NCBI RefSeq assembly: GCF_022808695.1 | Contig: NZ_JAKZKW010000001.1 | Coordinates: 248,001-312,000 of the forward strand | Direction of reading: 5' to 3' | Origin: Fundidesulfovibrio soli | GTDB taxonomy: Bacteria; Desulfobacterota; Desulfovibrionia; Desulfovibrionales; Desulfovibrionaceae | Length of the DNA: 64,000 bases | Shown here: in pieces, positions 40,052-48,850 of the stretch | How positions within the stretch are numbered: the first letter of the stretch is position 1 | Layout of the letters: every line of letters begins with the position of its first letter | Translations under genes and position numbers: made by a program | The notes under the pieces: model-generated | The model's input: only the letters and a program-made list of their open reading frames with translations | What the model was told of the DNA's origin: nothing | The model's database searches: none

Positions 40052-41389
40052 TTAGGCGGGGTCCTTGCGGCCGATGCAGAAGTAGGCGAAGCCCATTTCG
40101 CCCAGCAGCGAGGGGGAGTACAGGTTGCGGCCGTCGAACACCAGGGGGGCCTTCAGGCTCTTCTTGATGCGGTCGAAGTCCGGGTTGCGGAACTGGTTCC
40201 ACTCCGTGACGATGGCCAGGGCCGAGGCGCCGTCCAGCACGGCGTACTGCTCGTCGACCACCTCGACCATGTCGTTGTCGGCGAACTCCTTGCGGGTGTT
40301 GGGGCCGGCCACGGGGTCGAAGCAGCGGACCTTCATGCCCTTGGCGGTGAGGTCGCGGATCAGCTCGAAGGCGGCGGCTTCGCGCACGTCGTCGGTGTTG
40401 GCCTTGAAGGCCAGGCCCCAGATGGCCAGGGTCTTGCCCTTCACGCCGCCCTGCGGCTCGAAGTACCTGAGGATCTTGCCCGAAAGCACGTGCTTCTGAC
40501 GGTTGTTGACCTCATCCACGGAGGCGAGCAGCTGGGGCTCGAACTCGTACTGGCGGGAGGTGTCGATCAGCGCCTTGACGTCCTTGGGGAAGCAGGAGCC
40601 GCCGTAGCCCATGCCGGGGTAGATGAACTGGTAGCCGATGCGGCTGTCGCTGCCGATGCCCATGCGCACGTCGCGCACGTCGGCGCCCACGCGCTCGCAG
40701 ATGTTGGAGATCTCGTTGATGAAGGAGATCTTGGTGGCCAGCATGCAGTTGGCGGCATACTTGGTCATCTCAGCGGAGCGGACGCCCATGACGATGACCT
40801 TGTCGCGGCTGCGGGCGAAGGGGCCGTACAGGGCCTTGAGCAGCTCGCCGGTGCGCACGTTCTCGGTGCCCACCACCACGCGGTCGGGCTTGAGGAAGTC
40901 GTTGACGGCGTCGCCTTCCTTGAGGAACTCGGGGTTGGAGACCACGTCGAACTCGATGTTCAGGCCGCGCTTGGTCAGCTCTTCGGAGATCAGGCTGCGG
41001 ACCTTGTCGGCCGTGCCGACGGGCACGGTGGATTTGTCCACCACGATCTTGTAATCTTTCATGTTCTGGCCGACTTCGCGGGCGACCTGGTGCACGAAGC
41101 TCAGGTCGCAGGAGCCGTCGGGGCGCGAGGGGGTGCCCACGCAGACGAAGACGAACAGCGCGTTCTCCATACCCTCGGCGATGGAGGTGGTGAACTTCAG
41201 TCGGCCCTGCTCGGTGTTGCGCTTGACGATCTCGTCAAGACCGGGTTCGTAAATGTGAACCTTGCCCTTGCGAAGGTTCTCCACGACAGTGGGGTTGATA
41301 TCCACGCAGCAGACATCGTTGCCCATTTCGGCGAAGCAAGCGGCGCTCACCAAGCCGACATAACCGGTTCCGACAATGCACAGGTTCAT
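40052..41389 (-). CDS. ugd: UDP-glucose 6-dehydrogenase
   Basis: 445 residues from the ATG at 41389. Oxidises UDP-glucose to UDP-glucuronate with NAD for polysaccharide or lipid A modification. The Rossmann start MNLCIVGTGYVGLVSAACFAEMG, KSTVPVGTADKV, VVSNPEFLKEGDAVNDF and the catalytic Cys in GMGYGGSCFPKDVKALI are all present. Length is typical. A good promoter with a 55-base leader precedes it. No glycan cluster is adjacent. Confidence 0.95.
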   Translation of the reverse strand: MNLCIVGTGYVGLVSAACFAEMGNDVCCVDINPTVVENLRKGKVHIYEPGLDEIVKRNTEQGRLKFTTSIAEGMENALFVFVCVGTPSRPDGSCDLSFVHQVAREVGQNMKDYKIVVDKSTVPVGTADKVRSLISEELTKRGLNIEFDVVSNPEFLKEGDAVNDFLKPDRVVVGTENVRTGELLKALYGPFARSRDKVIVMGVRSAEMTKYAANCMLATKISFINEISNICERVGADVRDVRMGIGSDSRIGYQFIYPGMGYGGSCFPKDVKALIDTSRQYEFEPQLLASVDEVNNRQKHVLSGKILRYFEPQGGVKGKTLAIWGLAFKANTDDVREAAAFELIRDLTAKGMKVRCFDPVAGPNTRKEFADNDMVEVVDEQYAVLDGASALAIVTEWNQFRNPDFDRIKKSLKAPLVFDGRNLYSPSLLGEMGFAYFCIGRKDPA

Positions 41390-41444
41390 GTTCCGCGCAT
41401 CTCCATTGTAGTAAAGTTGATAGGCCCCTCCCGAGGGGCAGACT

Positions 41445-41473
41445 CCGATACGAGCGACTGGTTGGTTTGTCAA
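41445..41473 (-). promoter_or_regulatory. Probable ugd promoter
   Basis: Minus-strand TTGACA (41468-41473) is perfect for -35; TATCGG (41445-41450) follows after 17 bases as a weak -10. A small GCCCCT/AGGGGC hairpin (41423-41438) lies in the leader. Confidence 0.55.
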
Positions 41474-41481
41474 CAGATACC

Positions 41482-41510
41482 TTGAGACTGGTAAACATTT
41501 CCACTATAAT
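41482..41510 (+). promoter_or_regulatory. Strong sigma70-type promoter of the pdxJ operon
   Basis: TTGAGA (41482-41487), a 17-base spacer and a perfect TATAAT (41505-41510), 34 bases before the pdxJ start. Confidence 0.75.
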
Positions 41511-41543
41511 GTAGGTTTGATCCGGAGATCAAGGAGTTATTCC

Positions 41544-42275
41544 ATGCCCATACTGGCAGTAAACGTAGACCATATCGCCACCTTGCGCCAGGCTCGCCTG
41601 GCACAGGAGCCCGACCCCGTCACCGCCGCCCATATGGCGGAGATCGCCGGGGCCCGCGCCATCATCGTCCACCTGCGCGAGGACCGCCGCCACATACAGG
41701 ACCGCGACGTGGCCCTGCTGCGCCAGCTCATCAAGACGCGCCTGCACCTGGAAATGGCCGCCACCAAGGAGATGCACCGCCTGGCCCTGGGCATCAAGCC
41801 CGACATGGTCTGCCTGGTGCCCGAGAAGCGCCAGGAGCTCACCACCGAGGGCGGGCTGGCCGTGGCCGGCCGCGAGAAGGAGATCGCCTCCTTCCTGGAG
41901 CCGCTGCACGCGGCGGGCATCGGCTCCAGCCTGTTCATCGACCCGGACCCGGCCCAGATCGAGGCCGCCAAGGCCGCCGGAACCCACTACATCGAGATCC
42001 ACACCGGCGCCTACGCCGACGCCCCCACGCCCCAGGCCCGCCAGGCCGAGCTGGCCAAGGTGCTGGCCGGCATCCGCCTGGGCCGCGAACTTGGCCTCAA
42101 GGTGAACCTGGGCCACGGCCTGAACTACGACAACATCTGGGCCTTCGCCAAGGTGGAGGGCGTGAGCGAGTACTCCATCGGCCACAGCATCATCTCCCGC
42201 GCCGTGCTCACGGGCATGAACGAGGCCGTTTCGCGCATGGCCGCGATCGTCGGCTCCTTCCCGGACCCGGCATGA
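41544..42275 (+). CDS. pdxJ: Pyridoxine 5-phosphate synthase
   Basis: 243 residues from the ATG at 41544 with AAGGAG seven bases upstream. Condenses 1-deoxyxylulose 5-phosphate with 3-amino-2-oxopropyl phosphate to pyridoxine phosphate. Family motifs: [15 protein letters not shown] at the start, [30 protein letters not shown], and the C-terminal [26 protein letters not shown]. First gene of the pdxJ-acpS-nnr operon, overlapping acpS by four bases. Confidence 0.96.
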   Translation: MPILAVNVDHIATLRQARLAQEPDPVTAAHMAEIAGARAIIVHLREDRRHIQDRDVALLRQLIKTRLHLEMAATKEMHRLALGIKPDMVCLVPEKRQELTTEGGLAVAGREKEIASFLEPLHAAGIGSSLFIDPDPAQIEAAKAAGTHYIEIHTGAYADAPTPQARQAELAKVLAGIRLGRELGLKVNLGHGLNYDNIWAFAKVEGVSEYSIGHSIISRAVLTGMNEAVSRMAAIVGSFPDPA

Positions 42276-42655
42276 TCGTCGGGCTGGGCATCGACGTGGC
42301 GGAGCTGGACCGCATCGAACGCGCCCTGGCCCGCCACGGCGACCGTTTCCTGGCGAAGGTGCTCACCGGGGACGAGATCAGCGGCCTGCCCGCCCTGTCC
42401 CGCAACCGGGCGTCTTACGTGGCCGCGCGCTTCGCCGCCAAGGAGGCCGCGTCCAAGGCGCTGGGCACCGGGTTTTCCGGCGGCATAACCATCAAGGATT
42501 TCGACGTGGCCTCGGACGAAAGCGGCAAGCCCCTGATCCGCTTCTTCCGCAAGGCCGAGGACCGCGCCATGCAGCTGGGCGTCACCCGCGCCCACCTGAG
42601 CATCACCCACGGCCGGGATGTGGCCGCCGCCGTGGTGGTGCTGGAGGCCCCATGA
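42272..42655 (+). CDS. acpS: Holo-(acyl-carrier-protein) synthase
   Basis: 127 residues. Transfers the phosphopantetheine arm from CoA to ACP. The magnesium ligands are in [13 protein letters not shown] (Asp8) and [12 protein letters not shown] (Glu). [15 protein letters not shown] completes the family signature. ATGA overlaps with both pdxJ and nnr couple the three genes. Confidence 0.94.
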   Translation: MIVGLGIDVAELDRIERALARHGDRFLAKVLTGDEISGLPALSRNRASYVAARFAAKEAASKALGTGFSGGITIKDFDVASDESGKPLIRFFRKAEDRAMQLGVTRAHLSITHGRDVAAAVVVLEAP

Positions 42656-44205
42656 TCGACACCATGTTCTGCTCCCCCCTGCTCACCCCGGCTGAGATGA
42701 ACGCCTGGGACCGGGTTTCCGCCTCCATGGGCCTCAAGACGGAGATCCTCATGGAGAACGCCAGCCGAGAGGCCCTGCACGCCCTCAAGGCCAAGCTGGG
42801 CGACCTGCGCGGCAAGACCGCCGTGTGTTTCGCCGGCTCCGGCAACAACGGGGGCGACGCCATCGCCCTGGCCCGCCACCTGGACGACGCCGGGGCGGAC
42901 GTCATCCTGCTGCTGGCCAAGCCCGTGCGGCAGTATTCCGGCGCTTCGGGGCTGCACCTGCGCATCGCCCGGCAGGCCGGCCTGGCCATCCGCCAGCTCA
43001 ACCAGACGGACCTGAACGCCTTTCCCCAGCCGGACATCGTGGTGGACGGGCTGCTCGGCACCGGGCTGGCCGGGCCGCCTCGCCCCGATTACGCCGCCTG
43101 GATCGAGGCCGCGAACCGCATGGGCGAGCGGGCCTTCACCCTGGCGCTGGACATCCCCTCCGGGCTTTCGGGCCTCACGGGCGATCCGGCCAAGCCAACC
43201 GTCATCGCGGACCTGACCGTCACCTTCGAGGCCGCCAAGATCGGGCTGTGCCTGCCCCAGGCCTCGCCCTACGTGGGCGAACTGGAGGTGCGCCCCATCG
43301 GCGTGCCGCGCGCCGTGCGCGAGGCCCATCCCCCCGCGCACTACCTGCTGGGGCCGGAGCTGGCCTTGATGCTTCCCGGCCTGGACGCGGCCATGCACAA
43401 GGGCCAAGCAGGCAGGCTGCTCATCATCGGCGGCTCGCCCGGGCTCACGGGCGCCCCTGTGCTGGCGGCCATGGGCGCGCTGCGCGCCGGGGCCGGGCTG
43501 GTGACAGTGGCCTGCCCCCGTGGCATCGAGCCGACGCTCAAGTCCGGCTACCCGGACGTGATGACCCTGCCCCTGGGCGACTCCGACGCCTGGACAGAGG
43601 CCATGGCCGAGGAACTCCTGGCGCGCATGGACGCCTACGACGCGGTCGTCATCGGTCCCGGCATCGGCCGCGAGGAACGCACCGGCCGTTTCCTGGAGAT
43701 CCTCGCCGGGGGCACCCCTCCGGCCGTCTGGGACGCGGACGCCCTTTTCTGGCTGGCCGGAGCGCCGCGCAGGCTCCCCGGCTCGGTTCTCACGCCCCAC
43801 CCCGGGGAGGCGGCCCGCATCCTGGGCTGCTCCATCCAGCAGGTGGAGGCGGACAGGCAGGCCTCCGTGCGCGAACTGGCAAGAGTGACGGGCGGCACGG
43901 TGGTGCTCAAGGGACCGGCCTCCGCCCTCGCGGACGGGGCCGACCCGCACGGGCGGGTCTTCCTCTCCCCCTTCGCGGAGCCGAACCTGGCGGTGGGCGG
44001 CTCCGGGGACGTGCTGGCGGGCGTGACCGGCAGCCTGCTGGCCAGGGGGCTTTCCCCCCTGCTGGCCGCCTGCCTGGGAGTGTACTGGCACGGACTTGCG
44101 GGGCGTCTGGTGTCCGGCGAATTCCCCTACCGGGGCAACCTTGCCTCCGAGATCGTACAGGCCCTGCCCCGCGCCCTTACGGAGTGGCTCGATGCGGACG
44201 GCTGA
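42652..44205 (+). CDS. nnr: Bifunctional NAD(P)H-hydrate epimerase/dehydratase
   Basis: 517 residues. Repairs damaged NAD(P)H hydrates. Residues 1-220 are the YjeF_N epimerase (SGNNGGDAIALARHL, DGLLGTGLAGPP, ALDIPSGLSG). Residues 230-517 are the ADP- or ATP-dependent dehydratase (GGSPGLTGAPVLAAMGAL, LTPHPGEAARILG, GGSGDVLAGVTGSLLARG). The fused layout matches Escherichia coli YjeF/Nnr. Overlaps acpS by four bases, the frequent acpS-nnr pairing. Confidence 0.94.
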   Translation: MIDTMFCSPLLTPAEMNAWDRVSASMGLKTEILMENASREALHALKAKLGDLRGKTAVCFAGSGNNGGDAIALARHLDDAGADVILLLAKPVRQYSGASGLHLRIARQAGLAIRQLNQTDLNAFPQPDIVVDGLLGTGLAGPPRPDYAAWIEAANRMGERAFTLALDIPSGLSGLTGDPAKPTVIADLTVTFEAAKIGLCLPQASPYVGELEVRPIGVPRAVREAHPPAHYLLGPELALMLPGLDAAMHKGQAGRLLIIGGSPGLTGAPVLAAMGALRAGAGLVTVACPRGIEPTLKSGYPDVMTLPLGDSDAWTEAMAEELLARMDAYDAVVIGPGIGREERTGRFLEILAGGTPPAVWDADALFWLAGAPRRLPGSVLTPHPGEAARILGCSIQQVEADRQASVRELARVTGGTVVLKGPASALADGADPHGRVFLSPFAEPNLAVGGSGDVLAGVTGSLLARGLSPLLAACLGVYWHGLAGRLVSGEFPYRGNLASEIVQALPRALTEWLDADG

Positions 44206-44250
44206 CCGTCTGGCGCATTGACCCGTTCACCATAAGACTTTGCAACAGCC

Positions 44251-44289
44251 GCGAGCCCCCCGCATATCCTGGATATGCGGGGGGCTCGC
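44251..44289. terminator. Perfect 19-bp palindromic terminator
   Basis: GCGAGCCCCCCGCATATCC (44251-44269) is repeated inverted at 44271-44289 with a single base between. It lies 45 bases past nnr and 62 before the convergent SGNH gene stop. No strong T-run follows either way. Confidence 0.65.
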
Positions 44290-44351
44290 ATTATCGGCAA
44301 CATTGCCGGGGGCTGTTCAGGGGCCGAGAGGCGTGGCTGCGCTCCCGCCCG

Positions 44352-46034
44352 TCAGTCCCCCTGGGGATTTTCAAACAGCAGCTCGCCCTCCCGCGACCAG
44401 AGCTGCGCCAACCCGTGCAACTCGATCTCCATGATGCCGCTCCCGGTGCCAGGGTCGGGAATGTGCAAGCCGTAGCGTTCCGAGATGGGCGACCACCCCG
44501 CGCCGCCGGGGTGGTTGATCTGGGTGGAGGTTCCATCCCAGAAGCGGATGATCGCGGCTTCCTGCGGGTTGGAGAACCGGACGTAGATGATGGCGTTGAA
44601 GTCGTTGGCGCGCTTGAAGGCGGCTGATTTCCCCACCTGCACCCTCAAGGTGCCTTTGCCCGCGCCGGGCGACGGGGAATAGACCTTCCAGGGCGGCATG
44701 TCTGCCTCCGGCGATACCTGAATGTCGCGCATATCCACAATGCGAGCGTCCAGAGGCTTTTCCGTTGGCTTGGGGAAGATCGCCCCGCCCGCATAGTGGG
44801 GGTGGATGTCCATGGCCCGCATGGTCTCCAGAACCCTGGTTTCCGGTTCTTTCAGGGGGTATTCCCCGAGATAGTTTTTCAAGGGGGCGTACTGCTGGAG
44901 GATGTTGAATGCTGTGGCGGCGATGTAGAAATTGCCGAGATGGGTGAAGTGGACCGTATCGCAAAAAATCCTGCGGACATTCCTGTCGGTTTTGAGCGAA
45001 TCGTCGATGATGGGCTGCGGATCAGCAACCAGCGCCCCGAGCGACTTGCCCAGATCAGCATTGACCTTTGAGATGTACTCCCTTCCAGCCTGGAAATAGG
45101 GGAAATAGTTGCGGTCCAACTTGTAGGGAATGCGATTCGAGAGCTGCTCGAAGTTTTCGTCCGGGCGCACGACCCAGGGATAGTTCACGAGCATGACGCC
45201 GACGCCCTTCTCCTGGGCGCGCTGGATGAACGTGGACATGTTCTTTTCGTAGCCGAACGAGGCGATCTTCCGGGCCGCCTCTCCCTTGTTTTCGAGCCGC
45301 GCGGTCTTGATCGAATCGCTCCAGCGCCGCATCAGCCTGTACAGCGCGGATTTACGCAGCACGCCATCCAGACGGGACACCCAGGATGTTCTGCCGGTTA
45401 TACCGACGTTCACCTGGGCGGTGAGCCGCTCCATCTGATCCTGGGTGTCGGGCGAAGCACTCATGGAGGTTATCACGTCGTTGAGGCCGTCCATGAGCAG
45501 GTACATATCCGGCTGCATGGCGTCGAGCTCCTGGGCGGCGCGGAGCATGCTGTGCCAGCTGTTGTAGCCCATGGTCCCCGCGTTGACGACCTCGAACCTG
45601 CGCGGGGATTCACCCAGGGATTTGTTGAAGAGCGACTCCAGCAGGGCCGGATAGGTCGTCCGCGGATCGGCGCACGTGCCATAGGTGGTGGAGCCGCCCA
45701 GGCAGATGATCCTGAAGACGCCCTCTGGCTTCTTGCGCGTGTAGTTCTGCCCCCACTGGTCCTGGAACATGGGGTCGTCCAGTTTGTTGTTGGCGAGGCG
45801 GTAGCCGAGGACGGGGTCTTTGACGAACTGCATCAGCGGGGCTTCCCCCCCCATCATCATCAGCTTGTTGATGCCCCCCACATCCACGTTCACGGGACCC
45901 ACCACCAGATAGGCGCCAGCCTCCAGCAAGCCGATCAGCAGGACGCCAGCGACGAGCGCGAACAATGCGTCACGGAACCTCGCCGCCCGTGCGGACCGGT
46001 CTGGCGTATCCTTGCTCTCCGGTTGTGTCTGCAT
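44352..46034 (-). CDS. Membrane-anchored SGNH/GDSL hydrolase-like protein
   Basis: 560 residues. A cytoplasmic N-terminus and one membrane helix (about 23-45) place the rest outside. The SGNH blocks are visible: GGSTTYGT with Ser115, MGYNSW, GLNDVI with Asn185, and CDTVHFTHLGN with Asp359 and His362. Residues about 460-560 form a separate beta-rich domain (GTLRVQVGKSAAF, NAIIYVRFSNPQEAAIIRFWDGT). Related SGNH proteins remove or transfer acyl groups on envelope polysaccharides; the substrate here is unknown. It stands alone with a long empty upstream region. Confidence 0.82.
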   Translation of the reverse strand: MQTQPESKDTPDRSARAARFRDALFALVAGVLLIGLLEAGAYLVVGPVNVDVGGINKLMMMGGEAPLMQFVKDPVLGYRLANNKLDDPMFQDQWGQNYTRKKPEGVFRIICLGGSTTYGTCADPRTTYPALLESLFNKSLGESPRRFEVVNAGTMGYNSWHSMLRAAQELDAMQPDMYLLMDGLNDVITSMSASPDTQDQMERLTAQVNVGITGRTSWVSRLDGVLRKSALYRLMRRWSDSIKTARLENKGEAARKIASFGYEKNMSTFIQRAQEKGVGVMLVNYPWVVRPDENFEQLSNRIPYKLDRNYFPYFQAGREYISKVNADLGKSLGALVADPQPIIDDSLKTDRNVRRIFCDTVHFTHLGNFYIAATAFNILQQYAPLKNYLGEYPLKEPETRVLETMRAMDIHPHYAGGAIFPKPTEKPLDARIVDMRDIQVSPEADMPPWKVYSPSPGAGKGTLRVQVGKSAAFKRANDFNAIIYVRFSNPQEAAIIRFWDGTSTQINHPGGAGWSPISERYGLHIPDPGTGSGIMEIELHGLAQLWSREGELLFENPQGD

Positions 46035-46557
46035 GCTGATGTATCAACCCTTGAAATGCGTTATGTGAAGCATGTCGAAGAGATACCCAAAGGCGTTCGG
46101 CAAGCGCATTGGGCCGGGCCCCCCAGTGCGCCTTCAAGGGGGAGCCACCCGGGATAGCCAGGGGACAAGCCTCTGACACATGCCGGTTCGGGCGCCCGCC
46201 AGCCCGGAAAAGCCCCTGGCGAACCAAGGTTTTCGTTGACTCCTCCAAGTGGATGCGCCTAACCAGGGAGTTCCTGACACAACCACAATGTGGATGCAAC
46301 GGTTGGCAGGGAGCACGCAGGCCCCCGGGGATGCGGAAGCGCCATACGAGGCCCCTGCGGGACACCGCGCCCCCGGGTTCTCACGGCAGTCATCAGAAGG
46401 GGGGCAAGGGGTCGTTTACACCCTGAATCCCTGCCAGCTCCGTCATCCCCCGGCAAAGCAGGACGTGGTCGACCCACTACCGCACTGAGCTGCAACGCGC
46501 TTGCGGAATTGCTTTACCAAAACGAACCGTCTCAAACGAGTGAGGTCAAGAATTCCG
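46035..46557. other. Divergent intergenic region, no gene seen
   Basis: About 520 bases between the SGNH hydrolase and the CBS protein. Short frames exist on both strands but none has a convincing start or composition. Promoters for both divergent genes must lie here; no clear -10/-35 pair stands out. A TTGACT at 46237 is the best -35-like element. Confidence 0.4.
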
Positions 46558-47010
46558 ATGTTATCAGCAAAAGACATAATGACCCGCGACGTCATCACCT
46601 TCTCGCCGGACACCCCCATCAGCGAGGCGGCCGCCACGCTGCTGGACAAGCACATCAACGGCTGCCCCGTGGTGGACGCCGGCGGCGCCCTGGTGGGCAT
46701 CCTCTGCCAGTCCGACCTGGTGGCCCAGCAGAAGAAGCTGGCCCTGCCCACGGTGTTCACCCTGCTCGACGGCCTGTTGCCCATGACCTCCATGGCCGAC
46801 CTGGACCGCGAGATGGAAAAGATCGCGGCCATCAAGGTCTCGCAGGCCATGAGCGCGGACCCGGAGTCCGTCGGGCCGGAGACCCCCCTGGAGGATCTGG
46901 CGTCCCTGATGGTTGAACGCGGCTTCCACACCCTGCCGGTCGTGGACGGCGGCAAGGTGGTGGGCGTGATCGGCATGGAGGACATCCTGCGCACGCTCAG
47001 CGGCAAATAG
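46558..47010 (+). CDS. CBS-domain pair protein
   Basis: 150 residues from the ATG at 46558 consisting almost entirely of two CBS domains (AKDIMTRDVITFSPDTPISEAA ... CPVVDAGGALVGILCQSDLV; VSQAMSADPESVGPETPLEDLAS ... LPVVDGGKVVGVIGMEDILR). Such modules bind adenosyl nucleotides and sense energy state. It is four bases before tsaE and so heads a CBS-tsaE-lysC operon. No enzyme domain attached. The ribosome site is weak. Confidence 0.88.
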   Translation: MLSAKDIMTRDVITFSPDTPISEAAATLLDKHINGCPVVDAGGALVGILCQSDLVAQQKKLALPTVFTLLDGLLPMTSMADLDREMEKIAAIKVSQAMSADPESVGPETPLEDLASLMVERGFHTLPVVDGGKVVGVIGMEDILRTLSGK

Positions 47011-47014
47011 CACG

Positions 47015-47515
47015 GTGGAGCTCTTTCTGCCCGACGAGGACGCCACCCTGGCCCTTGGCCGGGCGCTGGCCCTGAGCCTCCCCGAAGGGTGGGAGACCCC
47101 CTCCGCCCTCTTGCGGGCGGAGCTGGGATCGGGCAAAACCACCCTGGCCCGGGGCTTCGTGGCCGCCCTGCCCGGCTGCGAGCAGGCCGAGGTGGCCAGC
47201 CCCAGCTTCAACCTGGCCAACATCTATCCCACCCGGCCCCAGGTCCTCCACCTGGACCTCTACCGTCTGGGCGAAGGCCTGACGGGCGACGGACTGGAGG
47301 AGCTGCTGGAGGCTGGCCCGGCGGACGCCTGCCGCGTCCTCCTGGTGGAGTGGGCGCAGTTCATGCCCGAGGGGAGCCTGCCCGACGACTGGCTCTCCAT
47401 CCTATTGAGCGAGGAAGGCGAAGGGCGTAGGGCGGTGCTCGAAGCCCATGGCCCCAAAGCCGCACTCTGGCTCGAAAGGACAACTAGAACCTACTTAAAA
47501 AGCGACCTGTCATGA
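47015..47515 (+). CDS. tsaE: tRNA threonylcarbamoyladenosine ATPase TsaE
   Basis: 166 residues from a GTG at 47015. TsaE drives the TsaBD complex that makes t6A37 in tRNA. The P-loop LGSGKTTLARGF, the segment VASPSFNLANIYP and Walker B-like HLDLYRL are the family blocks; VEWAQFMP corresponds to the conserved WxE-type motif. It is somewhat longer than average and variant in the C-terminal part. It overlaps lysC by four bases. Confidence 0.9.
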   Translation: MELFLPDEDATLALGRALALSLPEGWETPSALLRAELGSGKTTLARGFVAALPGCEQAEVASPSFNLANIYPTRPQVLHLDLYRLGEGLTGDGLEELLEAGPADACRVLLVEWAQFMPEGSLPDDWLSILLSEEGEGRRAVLEAHGPKAALWLERTTRTYLKSDLS

Positions 47516-48744
47516 AAATCATGGTGCAAAAGTACGGCGGCACCTCCGTTGCGGGACTCGAACGGATGAAGAAGGTGCTGTCGCGGGTGTCCAAGGGCGT
47601 TGAGGAAGGCTTCAAAGTCGTGGTGGTTCTCTCGGCCATGTCCGGCGAAACCAACAAACTCATCGGCCTGGCCAAGGAGTTCTCATCCGAACCGGACTCC
47701 GAGGAGATGGACGCCCTGGTGGCCACGGGCGAAAACGTCTCCGTCGCCCTGTTCTCCATCCTCGCCAAGGATAACGGCATCAAGGCCAAGTCCCTGCAGG
47801 GCTGGCAGGTGCCCATCCTGACCACCGACGCATACAAGAAGGCGCGCATCGTCAGCATCGACGCCCAGAAGATGCGAGCCATGCTCGAAGACATCGACGT
47901 GCTCGTGGTGGCCGGGTTCCAGGGCGTGGACTGCCACGGCCGCGTGACTACCCTGGGCCGGGGCGGCTCCGACACCACGGGCGTGGCCCTGGCCGCGGCC
48001 CTCAAGGCCGACGTGTGCGAGATCTACACCGACGTGGACGGCGTGTTCACCACGGACCCACGCGTATGCTCGGCGGCCCGCAAGCTCGACGTGGTCTCCT
48101 ACGACGAGATGCTGGAGCTGGCCAGTTCCGGCTCCAAGGTGCTCCAGATCCGCTCCGTGGAATTCGCCAAGAAATACAACGTGCCCGTCAGGGTCCGTTC
48201 CACCTTTACTGATGACCCGGGGACATTGGTCACCCAGGAGGACGCCATGATGGAAGATCTCGTGATTTCCGGCATTGCCTTTGACCGCGACCAGTGCCGG
48301 ATCACCGTGGCCAAGGTCAAGGACAAGCCCGGCGTTGCCGCCGCCATTTTCGGAGCCATCGCCAAGCAGCGCATCCTGGTGGACATGATCATCCAGAACA
48401 CCAGCAGCGACGGCTACACCGACATGACCTTCACCATCTCCCGCGCCGACCTGGACCAGACCATGGCCATCCTCGAGGGCGTCTGCAAGGAGATCGGGGC
48501 CGAGGGCGTCCAGCACGACCTCAACGTGGCCAAGGTCTCCGTGGTGGGCGTGGGCATGCGCAACCACTCCGGCGTGGCCTCCACCATGTTCCAGGCCCTG
48601 CAGGAGGAGAACATCAACATCAAGCTGATCGCCACCTCCGAGATCAAGATCACCTGCCTGATCGACGAGAAATACATCGAGCTGGCCGTGCGCGCGCTGC
48701 ACACCGCCTTCGGCCTGGACAAGAAGGCGGTACAGGCCTGCTAG
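47512..48744 (+). CDS. lysC: Aspartate kinase
   Basis: 410 residues. Phosphorylates aspartate, opening lysine, threonine and methionine synthesis. The kinase domain has MVQKYGGTSVAGLERMK, FQGVDCHGRVTTLGRGGSDTTG and EIYTDVDGVFTTDPR. Two ACT domains follow from about residue 265 (ITVAKVKDKPGVAAAIFGAIA; VSVVGVGMRNHSGVASTMFQAL), implying feedback by lysine and/or threonine. The length fits the monofunctional type. ATGA overlap with tsaE; a terminator-like stem follows. Confidence 0.96.
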   Translation: MKIMVQKYGGTSVAGLERMKKVLSRVSKGVEEGFKVVVVLSAMSGETNKLIGLAKEFSSEPDSEEMDALVATGENVSVALFSILAKDNGIKAKSLQGWQVPILTTDAYKKARIVSIDAQKMRAMLEDIDVLVVAGFQGVDCHGRVTTLGRGGSDTTGVALAAALKADVCEIYTDVDGVFTTDPRVCSAARKLDVVSYDEMLELASSGSKVLQIRSVEFAKKYNVPVRVRSTFTDDPGTLVTQEDAMMEDLVISGIAFDRDQCRITVAKVKDKPGVAAAIFGAIAKQRILVDMIIQNTSSDGYTDMTFTISRADLDQTMAILEGVCKEIGAEGVQHDLNVAKVSVVGVGMRNHSGVASTMFQALQEENINIKLIATSEIKITCLIDEKYIELAVRALHTAFGLDKKAVQAC

Positions 48745-48767
48745 CCGCCTTCACGCCCTGTCGACTA

Positions 48768-48797
48768 ACGGACGGGGGGCGCTTGCCCCCCGTCCGT
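48768..48797 (+). terminator. Terminator-like stem between lysC and cimA
   Basis: ACGGACGGGGGGC (48768-48780) pairs with its complement at 48785-48797 around GCTT. There is no T-run, so it may only partly separate lysC and cimA. Confidence 0.65.
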
Positions 48798-48850
48798 CAA
48801 CCTTCCTAACACTTTCCGGAGCGGCCCGGCGTTCCGGCCATGGCACACCA

